A DNA stretch of 64,000 nucleotides from contig OX387201.1 of NCBI GenBank assembly GCA_947561715.1, forward strand, positions 12,290,001 through 12,354,000. Reading direction: 5' to 3'. The notes under the pieces were generated by a model that was given only the letters and a program-made list of their open reading frames with translations, was not told where the DNA came from and did no database searches. The DNA comes from Ascidia mentula. Taxonomy: Eukaryota > Chordata > Ascidiacea > Phlebobranchia > Ascidiidae. This document shows positions 39,121 to 51,256 of the stretch, in pieces; position 1 is the stretch's first letter; the number at the start of each line of letters is the position of its first letter. A program made the translations under genes and the position numbers.

Positions 39121-39800
39121 TTTTTTCATTACAAGCTTTATTATACAGTGGAAAACGCTGATACTCCAGTACTGAGTTTGCGGTTGCACAACATAAGTAA
39201 CTCCGCGCTTTCAGCACTTGTCCATTTTGCAGTATATGACTTTTCGATAAAAAATATTTTTTTTCATTACAAGCTTTATTATACAGTGGAAAACGCTGAT
39301 ACTCCAGTACTGAGTTTGCGGTTGCACAACGTATGTAACTATGCGCTTTCAGCACTTGTCCATTTTGCAGTATATGACTTTTCGATAAAAAATATTTTTT
39401 TTCATTACAAGCTTTATTATACAGTGGAAAACGCTGATACTCCAGTACTGAGTTTGCGGTTGCACAACATAAGTAACTCCGCGCTTTCAGCACTTGTCCA
39501 TTTTGCAGTATATGACTTTTCGATAAAAAATATTTTTTTTCATTACAAGCTTTATTATACAGTGGAAAACGCTGATACTCCAGTACTGAGTTTGCGGTTG
39601 CACAACATAAGTAACTCCGCGCTTTCAGCACTTGTCCATTTTGCAGTATATGACTTTTCGATAAAAAATATTTTTTTTCAGTACAAGCTTTATTATACAG
39701 TGGAAAACGCTGATACTCCAGTACTGAGTTTGCGGTTGCACAACATAAGTAACTCCGCGCTTTCAGCACTTGTCCATTTTGCAGTATTTGACTTTTCGAT
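39121..39800 (+). repeat. Local amplification of the ATAAGTAACTCC monomer
   Basis: Four of five successive monomers carry ACATAAGTAACTCCGCGC, at about 39190, 39466, 39604 and 39742. Elsewhere in the window this variant occurs once per block, next to the GTATTTGAC monomer. Here only the last copy has GTATTTGAC. The pattern indicates a short local expansion of one monomer type. Confidence 0.75.
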
Positions 39801-42301
39801 AAAAAATATGTTTTTTCAGTACAAGCTTTATTATACAGTGGAAAACGCTGATACTCCAGTACTGAGTTTGCGGTTGCACAACGTATGTAACTATGCGATT
39901 TCAGCACTTGTCCATTTTGCAGTATATGACTTTTCGATAAAAAATATGTTTTTTCAGTACAAGCTTTATTATACAGTGGAAAACGCTGATACTCCAGTAC
40001 TGAGTTTGCGGTTGCACAACGTATGTAACTATGCAATTTCAGCACTTGTCCATTTTGCAGTATATGACTTTTCGATGAAAAATATTTTTTTTTCAGTACA
40101 AGCTTTATTATACAGTGGAAAACGCTGATACTCCAGTACTGAGTTTGCGGTTGCACAACGTATGTAACTATGGGATTTCAGCACTTGTCCATTTTGCAGT
40201 ATATGACTTTTCGATAAAAAATATTGTTTTTTCAGTACAAGCTTTATTATACAGTGAAAAACGCTGATACTCCAGTACTGAGTTTGCAGTTGCACAACGT
40301 ATGTAACTATGCGCTTTCAGCACTTGTCCATTTTGCAGTATGTGACTTTTCGATAAAAAATATTTTTTTTCAGTACAAGCTTTATTATACAGTGGAAAAC
40401 GCTGATACTCCAGTACTGAGTTTGCGGTTGCACAACGTATGTAACTCTGCGATTTCAGCACTTGTCCATTTTGCAGTATATGACTTTTCGATAAAAAATA
40501 TTTTTTTTCAGTACAAGCTTTATTATACAGTGGAAAACGCTGATACTCCAGTACTGAGTTTGCGGTTGCACAACGCATGTAACTATGCGATTTCAGCACT
40601 TGTCCATTTTGCAGTATATGACTTTTCGATAAAAAATATTTTTTTTCAGTACAAGCTTTATTATACAGTGGAAAACGCTGATACTCCAGTACTGAGTTTG
40701 CGGTTGCACAACGCATGTAACTATGCGATTTCAGTACTTGTCCATTTTGCAGTATATGACTTTTCGATAAAAAATATTTTTTTTCAGTACAAGCTTTATT
40801 ATACAGTGGAAAACGCTGATACTCCAGTACTGAGTTTGCGGTTGCACAACGTATGTAACTATGCGATTTCAGCACTTGTCCATTTTGCAGTATATGACTT
40901 TTCGATAAAAAATATGTTTTTTCAGTACAAGCTTTATTATACAGTGGAAAACGCTGATACTCCAGTACTGAGTTTGCGGTTGCACAACGTATGTAACTAT
41001 GCGATTTCAGCACTTGTCCATTTTGCAGTATATGACTTTTCGATGAAAAATATTTTTTTTCATTACAAGCTTTATTATACAGTGGAAAACGCTGATACTC
41101 TAGTACTGAGTTTGCGGTTGCACAACGTATGTAACTCTGCGCTTTCAGCATTTGTCCATTTTGCAGTATATGACTTTTCGATAAAAAATATTTTATTTCA
41201 GTACAAGCTTTATTATACAGTGGAAAACGCTGATACTCCAGTACTGAGTTTGCGGTTGCACAACGTATGTAACTATGCGATTTCAGCACTTATCCATTTT
41301 GCAGTATATGACTTTTCGATAAAAAATATGTTTTTTCAGTACAAGCTTTATTATACAGTGGAAAACGCTGATACTCCAGTACTGAGTTTGCGGTTGCACA
41401 ACGTATGTAACTATGCGATTTCAGCACTTGTCCATTTTGCAGTATATGACTTTTCGATGAAAAATATTTTTTTTCATTACAAGCTTTATTATACAGTGGA
41501 AAACGCTGATACACCAGTACTGAGTTTGCGGTTGCACAACGTATGTAACTATGCGATTTCAGCACTTGTCCATTTTGCAGTATATGACTTTTCGATAAAA
41601 AATATTTTTTTTCATTGCAAGCTTTATTATACAGTGGAAAACGCTGATACTCCAGTATTGCGTTTGCGGTTGCACAACGTATGTAACTATGCGCTTTCAG
41701 CACTTGTCCATTTTGCAGTATATGACTTTTCGATAAAAAATATTTTTTTTCAGTACAAGCTTTATTATACAGTGGAAAACGCTGATACTCCAGTACTGAG
41801 TTTGCGGTTGCACAAAGTATGTAACTCTGCGCTTTCAGCACTTGTCCATTTTGCAGTATATGACTTTTCGATAAAAAATATTTTTTTTCATTACAAGCTT
41901 TATTATACAGTGGAAAACGCTGATACTCCAGTACTGAGTTTGCGGTTGCACAACATAAGTAACTCCGCGCTTTCAGCACTTGTCCATTTTGCAGTATTTG
42001 ACTTTTCGATAAAAAATATGTTTTTTCAGTACAAGCTTTATTATACAGTGGAAAACGCTGATACTCCAGTACTGAGTTTGCGGTTGCACAACGTATGTAA
42101 CTATGCGATTTCCGCACTTGTCCATTTTGCAGTATATGACTTTTCGATAAAAAATATTTTTTTTTCAGTACAAGCTTTATTATACAGTGGAAAACGCTGA
42201 TACTCCAGTACTGAGTTTGCGGTTGCACAACGTATGTAACTATGGGATTTCAGCACTTGTCCATTTTGCAGTATATGACTTTTCGATAAAAAATATTTTT
42301 T

Positions 42302-42577
42302 TTCAGTACAAGCTCTATTATACACTGGAAAACGCTGATACTCCAGTATTGCTTTTGCGGTTGCACAACGTATGTAACTATGCGATTTCAGCACTTGTCC
42401 ATTTTGCAGTATATGACTTTTCGATAAAAAATATTTTTTTTCAGTACAAGCTCTATTATACACTGGAAAACGCTGATACTCCAGTATTGCTTTTGCGGTT
42501 GCACAACGTATGTAACTATGCGATTTCAGCACTTGTCCATTTTGCAGTATATGACTTTTCGATAAAAAATATTTTTT
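42302..42577 (+). repeat. Tandem pair of divergent monomers
   Basis: Two adjacent monomers share AGCTCTATTATACACTGG and CAGTATTGCTTTTGCGG, variants not seen elsewhere in the window. They sit directly after a TATGGGATTTC monomer that normally precedes the TATTG-T6 marker, but here that marker is missing. A single mutated monomer was probably duplicated once. Both have lost the AAGCTT site. Confidence 0.75.
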
Positions 42578-45500
42578 TTCAGTACAAGCTTTATTATACA
42601 GTGGAAAACGCTGATACTCCAGTATTGCGTTTGCGGTTGCACAACGTATGTAACTATGCGCTTTCAGCACTTGTCCATTTTGCAGTATGTGACTTTTCGA
42701 TAAAAAATATTTTTTTTCAGTACAAGCTTTATTATACAGTGGAAAACGCTGATACTCCAGTACTGAGTTTGCGGTTGCACAACGTATGTAACTCTGCGAT
42801 TTCAGCACTTGTCCATTTTGCAGTATATGACTTTTCGATAAAAAATATTTTTTTTCATTGCAAGCTTTATTATACAGTGGAAAACGCTGATACTCCAGTA
42901 TTGCGTTTGCGGTTGCACAACGTATGTAACTATGCGCTTTCAGCACTTGTCCATTTTGCAGTATATGACTTTTCGATAAAAAATATTTTTTTTCAGTACA
43001 AGCTTTATTATACAGTGGAAAACGCTGATACTCCAGTACTGAGTTTGCGGTTGCACAACGCATGTAACTATGCGATTTCAGCACTTGTCCATTTTGCAGT
43101 ATATGACTTTTCGATAAAAAATATTTTTTTTCAGTACAAGCTTTATTATACAGTGGAAAACGCTGATACTCCAGTACTGAGTTTGCGGTTGCACAACGTA
43201 TGTAACTATGCGATTTCAGCACTTGTCCATTTTGCAGTATATGACTTTTCGATAAAAAATATGTTTTTTCAGTACAAGCTTTATTATACAGTGGAAAACG
43301 CTGATACTCCAGTACTAAGTTTGCGGTTGCACAACGTATGTAACTATGCGATTTCAGCACTTGTCCATTTTGCAGTATATGACTTTTCGATAAAAAATAT
43401 TTTTTTTCAGTACAAGCTTTATTATACAGTGGAAAACGCTGATACTCCAGTACTGAGTTTGCGGTTGCACAACGCAAGTAACTATGCGATTTCAGCACTT
43501 GTCCATTTTGCAGTATATGACTTTTCGATAAAAAATATTTTTTTTCAGTACAAGCTTTATTATACAGTGGAAAACGCTGATACTCCAGTACTGAGTTTGC
43601 GGTTGCACAACGTATGTAACTATGCGATTTCAGCACTTGTCCATTTTGCAGTATATGACTTTTCGATAAAAAATATGTTTTTTCAGTACAAGCTTTATTA
43701 TACAGTGGAAAACGCTGATACTCCAGTACTAAGTTTGCGGTTGCACAACGTATGTAACTATGCGATTTCAGCACTTGTCCATTTTGCAGTATATGACTTT
43801 TCGATAAAAAATATTTTTTTTCAGTACAAGCTTTATTATACAGTGGAAAACGCTGATACTCCAGTACTGAGTTTGCGGTTGCACAACGCATGTAACTATG
43901 CGATTTCAGCACTTGTCCATTTTGCAGTATATGACTTTTCGATAAAAAATATTTTTTTTCAGTACAAGCTTTATTATACAGTGGAAAACGCTGATACTCC
44001 AGTACTGAGTTTGCGGTTGCACAACGCATGTAACTATGCGATTTCAGTACTTGTCCATTTTGCAGTATATGACTTTTCGATAAAAAATATTTTTTTTCAG
44101 TACAAGCTTTATTATACAGTGGAAAACGCTGATACTCCAGTACTGAGTTTGCGGTTGCACAACGTATGTAACTATGCGATTTCAGCACTTGTCCATTTTG
44201 CAGTATATGACTTTTCGATAAAAAATATGTTTTTTCAGTACAAGCTTTATTATACAGTGGAAAACGCTGATACTCCAGTACTGAGTTTGCGGTTGCACAA
44301 CGTATGTAACTATGCGATTTCAGCACTTGTCCATTTTGCAGTATATGACTTTTCGATGAAAAATATTTTTTTTCAATACAAGCTTTATTATACAGTGGAA
44401 AACGCTGATACTCTAGTACTGAGTTTGCGGTTGCACAACGTATGTAACTCTGCGCTTTCAGCATTTGTCCATTTTGCAGTATATGACTTTTCGATAAAAA
44501 ATATTTTATTTCAGTACAAGCTTTATTATACAGTGGAAAACGCTGATACTCCAGTACTGAGTTTGCGGTTGCACAACGTATGTAACTATGCGATTTCAGC
44601 ACTTGTCCATTTTGCAGTATATGACTTTTCGATAAAAAATATGTTTTTTCAGTACAAGCTTTATTATACAGTGGAAAACGCTGATACTCCAGTACTGAGT
44701 TTGCGGTTGCACAACGTATGTAACTATGCGATTTCAGCACTTGTCCATTTTGCAGTATATGACTTTTCGATGAAAAATATTTTTTTTCATTACAAGCTTT
44801 ATTATACAGTGGAAAACGCTGATACTCCAGTACTGAGTTTGCGGTTGCACAACGTATGTAACTCTGCGCTTTCAGCATTTGTCCATTTTGCAGTATATGA
44901 CTTTTCGATAAAAAATATTTTTTTTCAGTACAAGCTTTATTATACAGTGGAAAACGCTGATACTCCAGTACTGAGTTTGCGGTTGCACAACGCATGTAAC
45001 TATGCGATTTCAGCACTTGTCCATTTTGCAGTATATGACTTTTCGATAAAAAATATTTTTTTTCATTACAAGCTTTATTATACAGTGGAAAACGCTGATA
45101 CTCCAGTACTGAGTTTGCGGTTGCACAACATAAGTAACTCCGCGCTTTCAGCACTTGTCCATTTTGCAGTATTTGACTTTTCGATAAAAAATATGTTTTT
45201 TCAGTACAAGCTTTATTATACAGTGGAAAACGCTGATACTCCAGTACTGAGTTTGCGGTTGCACAACGTATGTAACTATGCGATTTCAGCACTTGTCCAT
45301 TTTGCAGTATATGACTTTTCGATAAAAAATATGTTTTTTCAGTACAAGCTTTATTATACAGTGGAAAACGCTGATACTCCAGTACTGAGTTTGCGGTTGC
45401 ACAACGTATGTAACTATGCAATTTCAGCACTTGTCCATTTTGCAGTATATGACTTTTCGATGAAAAATATTTTTTTTTCAGTACAAGCTTTATTATACAG

Positions 45501-46229
45501 TGGAAAACGCTGATACTCCAGTACTGAGTTTGCGGTTGCACAACGTATGTAACTATGGGATTTCAGCACTTGTCCATTTTGCAGTATATGACTTTTCGAT
45601 AAAAAATATTGTTTTTTCAGTACAAGCTTTATTATACAGTGAAAAACGCTGATACTCCAGTACTGAGTTTGCAGTTGCACAACGTATGTAACTCTGCGCT
45701 TTCAGCACTTGTCCATTTTGCAGTATATGACTTTTCGATAAAAAATATTTTTTTTCAGTACAAGCTTTATTATACAGTGGAAAACGCTGATACTCCAGTA
45801 CTGAGTTTGCGGTTGCACAACGTATGTAATTATGCGATTTCAGCACTTGTCCATTTTGCAGTATATGACTTTTCGATAAAAAATATTTTTTTTCATTGCA
45901 AGCTTTATTATACAGTGGAAAACGCTGATACTCCAGTATTGCGTTTGCGGTTGCACAACGTATGTAACTATGCGCTTTCAGCACTTGTCCATTTTGCAGT
46001 ATATGACTTTTCGATAAAAAATATTTTTTTTCAGTACAAGCTTTATTATACAGTGGAAAACGCTGATACTCCAGTACTGAGTTTGCGGTTGCACAACGCA
46101 TGTAACTATGCGATTTCAGCACTTGTCCATTTTGCAGTATATGACTTTTCGATAAAAAATATTTTTTTTCAGTACAAGCTTTATTATACAGTGGAAAACG
46201 CTGATACTCCAGTACTGAGTTTGCGGTTG

Positions 46230-46644
46230 CAACAACGTATGTAACTATGCGATTTCAGCACTTGTCCATTTTGCAGTATATGACTTTTCGATAAAAAATA
46301 TGTTTTTTCAGTACAAGCTTTATTATACAGTGGAAAACGCTGATACTCCAGTACTAAGTTTGCGGTTGCACAACGTATGTAACTATGCGATTTCAGCACT
46401 TGTCCATTTTGCAGTATATGACTTTTCGATAAAAAATATTTTTTTTCAGTACAAGCTTTATTATACAGTGGAAAACGCTGATACTCCAGTACTGAGTTTG
46501 CGGTTGCACAACGCAGGTAACTATGCGATTTCAGCACTTGTCCATTTTGCAGTATATGACTTTTCGATAAAAAATATGTTTTTTCAGTACAAGCTTTATT
46601 ATACAGTGGAAAACGCTGAAACTCCAGTACTGAGTTTGCGGTTG
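46230..46644 (+). repeat. Three-monomer (415-bp) tandem duplication
   Basis: The GCAACAACG +1 monomer occurs once near 26535 but twice here, near 46230 and 46645, with the same intervening monomers. The distance is 3 x 138 plus 1, which explains why the offset to the 26-29 kb relative changes from 19,696 to 20,111 bp across it. Confidence 0.75.
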
Positions 46645-49600
46645 CAACAACGTATGTAACTATGCGATTTCAGCACTTGTCCATTTTGCAGTATATGACT
46701 TTTCGATAAAAAATATGTTTTTTCAGTACAAGCTTTATTATACAGTGGAAAACGCTGATACTCCAGTACTAAGTTTGCGGTTGCACAACGTATGTAACTA
46801 TGCGATTTCAGCACTTGTCCATTTTGCAGTATATGACTTTTCGATAAAAAATATTTTTTTTCAGTACAAGCTTTATTATACAGTGGAAAACGCTGATACT
46901 CCAGTACTGAGTTTGCGGTTGCACAACGCAGGTAACTATGCGATTTCAGCACTTGTCCATTTTGCAGTATATGACTTTTCGATAAAAAATATTTTTTTTC
47001 AGTACAAGCCCTATTATACAGTGGAAAACGCTGATACTCCAGTACTGAGTTTGCGGTTGCACAACGTATGTACCTATGCGATTTCAGCACTTGTCCATTT
47101 TGCAGTATATGACTTTTCGATAAAAAATATGTTTTTTCAGTACAAGCTTTATTATACAGTGGAAAACGCTGATACTCCAGTACTGAGTTTGCGGTTGCAC
47201 AACGTATGTAACTATGCGATTTCAGCACTTGTCCATTTTGCAGTATATGACTTTTCGATGAAAAATATTTTTTTTCATTACAAGCTTTATTATACAGTGG
47301 AAAACGCTGATACTCCAGTACTGAGTTTGTGGTTGCACAACGCATGTAACTATGCGATTTCAGCACTTGTCCATTTTGCAGTATATGACTTTTCGATAAA
47401 AAATATGTTTTTTCAGTACAAGCTTTATTATACAGTGGAAAACGCTGATACTCCAGTACTGAGTTTGCGGTTGCACAACGCATGTAACTATGCGATTTCA
47501 GCACTTGTCCATTTTGCAGTATATGACTTTTCGATAAAAAATATTTTTTTTCAGTACAAGCTTTATTATACAGTGGAAAACGCTGATACTCCAGTACTGA
47601 GTTTGCGGTTGCACAACGCATGTAACTATGCGATTTCAGTACTTGTCCATTTTGCAGTATATGACTTTTCGATAAAAAATATTTTTTTTCAGTACAAGCT
47701 TTATTATACAGTGGAAAACGCTGATACTCCAGTACTGAGTTTGCGGTTGCACAACGCATGTAACTATGCGATTTCAGTACTTGTCCATTTTGCAGTATAT
47801 GACTTTTCGATAAAATATATTTTTCATTGCAAGCTTTATTATACAGTGGAAAACGCTGATACTCCAGTATTGCGTTTGCGGTTGCACAACGTATGTAACT
47901 ATGCGCTTTCAGCACTTGTCCATTTTGCAGTATATCACTTTTCGATAAAAAATATTTTTTTTCAGTACAAGCCCTATTATACAGTGGAAAACGCTGATAC
48001 TCCAGTACTGAGTTTGCGGTTGCACAACGCATGTAACTATGCGATTTCAGCACTTGTCCATTTTGCAGTATATGACTTTTCGATAAAAAATATGTTTTTT
48101 CAGTACAAGCTTTATTATACAGTGGAAAACGCTGATACTCCAGTACTAAGTTTGCGGTTGCACAACGTATGTAACTATGCGATTTCAGCACTTGTCCATT
48201 TTGCAGTATATGACTTTTCGATAAAAAATATTTTTTTTCAGTACAAGCTTTATTATACAGTGGAAAACGCTGATACTCCAGTACTAAGTTTGCGGTTGCA
48301 CAACGTATGTAACTATGCGATTTCAGCACTTGTCCATTTTGCAGTATATGACTTTTCGATAAAAAATATTTTTTTTCATTGCAAGCTTTATTATACAGTG
48401 GAAAACGCTGATACTCCAGTATTGCGTTTGCGGTTGCACAACGTATGTAACTATGCGCTTTCAGCACTTGTCCATTTTGCAGTATATGACTTTTCGATAA
48501 AAAATATTTTTTTTTAGTACAAGCTTTATTATACAGTGGAAAACGCTGATACTCCAGTACTGAGTTTGCGGTTGCACAAAGTATGTAACTCTGCGCTTTC
48601 AGCACTTGTCCATTTTGCAGTATATGACTTTTCGATAAAAAATATTTTTTTTCATTACAAGCTTTATTATACAGTGGAAAACGCTGATACTCCAGTACTG
48701 AGTTTGCGGTTGCACAACATAAGTAACTCCGCGCTTTCAGTACTTGTCCATTTTGCAGTATTTGACTTTTCGATAAAAAATATGTTTTTTCAGTACAAGC
48801 TTTATTATACAGTGGAAAACGCTGATACTCCAGTACTGAGTTTGCGGTTGCACAACGTATGTAACTATGCGATTTCAGCACTTGTCCATTTTGCAGTATA
48901 TGACTTTTCGATAAAAAATATGTTTTTTCAGTACAAGCTTTATTATACAGTGGAAAACGCTGATACTCCAGTACTGAGTTTGCGGTTGCACAACGTATGT
49001 AACTATGCAATTTCAGCACTTGTCCATTTTGCAGTATATGACTTTTCGATGTAAAATATTTTTTTTTCAGTACAAGCTTTATTATACAGTGGAAAACGCT
49101 GATACTCCAGTACTGAGTTTGCGGTTGCACAACGTATGTAACTATGGGATTTCAGCACTTGTCCATTTTGCAGTATATGACTTTTCGATAAAAAATATTG
49201 TTTTTTCAGTACAAGCTTTATTATACAGTGAAAAACGCTGATACTCCAGTACTGAGTTTGCAGTTGCACAACGTATGTAACTATGCGCTTTCAGCACTTG
49301 TCCATTTTGCAGTATGTGACTTTTCGATAAAAAATATTTTTTTTCAGTACAAGCTTTATTATACAGTGGAAAACGCTGATACTCCAGTACTGAGTTTGCG
49401 GTTGCACAACGTATGTAACTCTGCGCTTTCAGCACTTGTCCATTTTGCAGTATATGACTTTTCGATAAAAAATATTTTTTTTCAGTACAAGCTTTATTAT
49501 ACAGTGGAAAAGGCTGATACTCCAGTACTGAGTTTGCGGTTGCACAACGTATGTAACTATGCGATTTCAGCACTTGTCCATTTTGCAGTATATGACTTTT

Positions 49601-50399
49601 CGATAAAAAATATTTTTTTTCATTGCAAGCTTTATTATACAGTGGAAAACGCTGATACTCCAGTATTGCGTTTGCGGTTGCACAACGTATGTAACTATGC
49701 GCTTTCAGCACTTGTCCATTTTGCAGTATATGACTTTTCGATAAAAAATATTTTTTTTCAGTACAAGCTTTATTATACAGTGGAAAACGCTGATACTCCA
49801 GTACTGAGTTTGCGGTTGCACAACGCATGTAACTATGCGATTTCAGCACTTGTCCATTTTGCAGTATATGACTTTTCGATAAAAAATATTTTTTTTCAGT
49901 ACAAGCTTTATTATACAGTGGAAAACGCTGATACTCCAGTACTGAGTTTGCGGTTGCACAACGTATGTAACTATGCGATTTCAGCACTTGTCCATTTTGC
50001 AGTATATGACTTTTCGATAAAAAATATGTTTTTTCAGTACAAGCTTTATTATACAGTGGAAAACGCTGATACTCCAGTACTAAGTTTGCGGTTGCACAAC
50101 GTATGTAACTATGCGATTTCAGCACTTGTCCATTTTGCAGTATATGACTTTTCGATAAAAAATATTTTTTTTCAGTACAAGCTTTATTATACAGTGGAAA
50201 ACGCTGATACTCCAGTACTGAGTTTGCGGTTGCACAACGCAAGTAACTATGCGATTTCAGCACTTGTCCATTTTGCAGTATATGACTTTTCGATAAAAAA
50301 TATTTTTTTTCAGTACAAGCTTTATTATACAGTGGAAAACGCTGATACTCCAGTACTGAGTTTGCGGTTGCACAACGTATGTAACTATGCGATTTCAGC

Positions 50400-50813
50400 A
50401 CTTGTCCATTTTGCAGTATATGACTTTTCGATAAAAAATATGTTTTTTCAGTACAAGCTTTATTATACAGTGGAAAACGCTGATACTCCAGTACTGAGTT
50501 TGCGGTTGCACAACGTATGTAACTATGCGATTTCAGCACTTGTCCATTTTGCAGTATATGACTTTTCGATAAAAAATATGTTTTTTCAGTACAAGCTTTA
50601 TTATACAGTGGAAAACGCTGATACTCCAGTACTGAGTTTGCGGTTGCACAACGCAAGTAACTATGCGATTTCAGCACTTGTCCATTTTGCAGTATATGAC
50701 TTTTCGATAAAAAATATTTTTTTTCAGTACAAGCTTTATTATACAGTGGAAAACGCTGATACTCCAGTACTGAGTTTGCGGTTGCACAACGTATGTAACT
50801 ATGCGATTTCAGC
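50400..50813 (+). repeat. Three-monomer (414-bp) insertion relative to the 29-30.7 kb block
   Basis: Against the paralogous block at 29.0-30.7 kb, this copy has three extra monomers containing a second GCAAGTAAC unit (near 50650 in addition to 50230). Exact limits are uncertain by up to a few monomers because the repeats are so alike. Confidence 0.6.
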
Positions 50814-51252
50814 ACTTGTCCATTTTGCAGTATATGACTTTTCGATAAAAAATATGTTTTTTCAGTACAAGCTTTATTATACAGTGGAAAACGCTGATAC
50901 TCCAGTACTGAGTTTGCGGTTGCACAACGTATGTAACTATGCGATTTCAGCACTTGTCCATTTTGCAGTATATGACTTTTCGATGAAAAATATTTTTTTT
51001 CATTACAAGCTTTATTATACAGTGGAAAACGCTGATACTCCAGTACTGAGTTTGCGGTTGCACAACGTATGTAACTCTGCGATTTCAGCACTTGTCCATT
51101 TTGCAGTATATGACTTTTCGATAAAAAATATTTTTTTTCAGTACAAGCTTTATTATACAGTGGAAAACGCTGATACTCCAGTACTGAGTTTGCGGTTGCA
51201 CAACGCATGTAACTATGCGATTTCAGCACTTGTCCATTTTGCAGTATATGAC

Positions 51253-51256
51253 TTTT
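51253..51256 (+). other. Empty LINE target site (paralogous pre-insertion site)
   Basis: GCAGTATATGACTTTT continues directly into CGATAAAAAATA here. The monomers on both sides match those around the LINE in order and private variants: upstream TCTGCGATTTC then GCATGTAAC; downstream TTTCAGTACTTG, then TATGCGCTTTCAGCATTTG, TATTTTATTTC, CACTTATCC and a CAGTGAAAAACG before CAGTATTGCG. The right flank aligns to 34827 onward at an offset of 16,430 bp. Other monomer pairs of the same type (for example at 5758-5761) are also empty, but this one has the best flank match. Confidence 0.88.
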
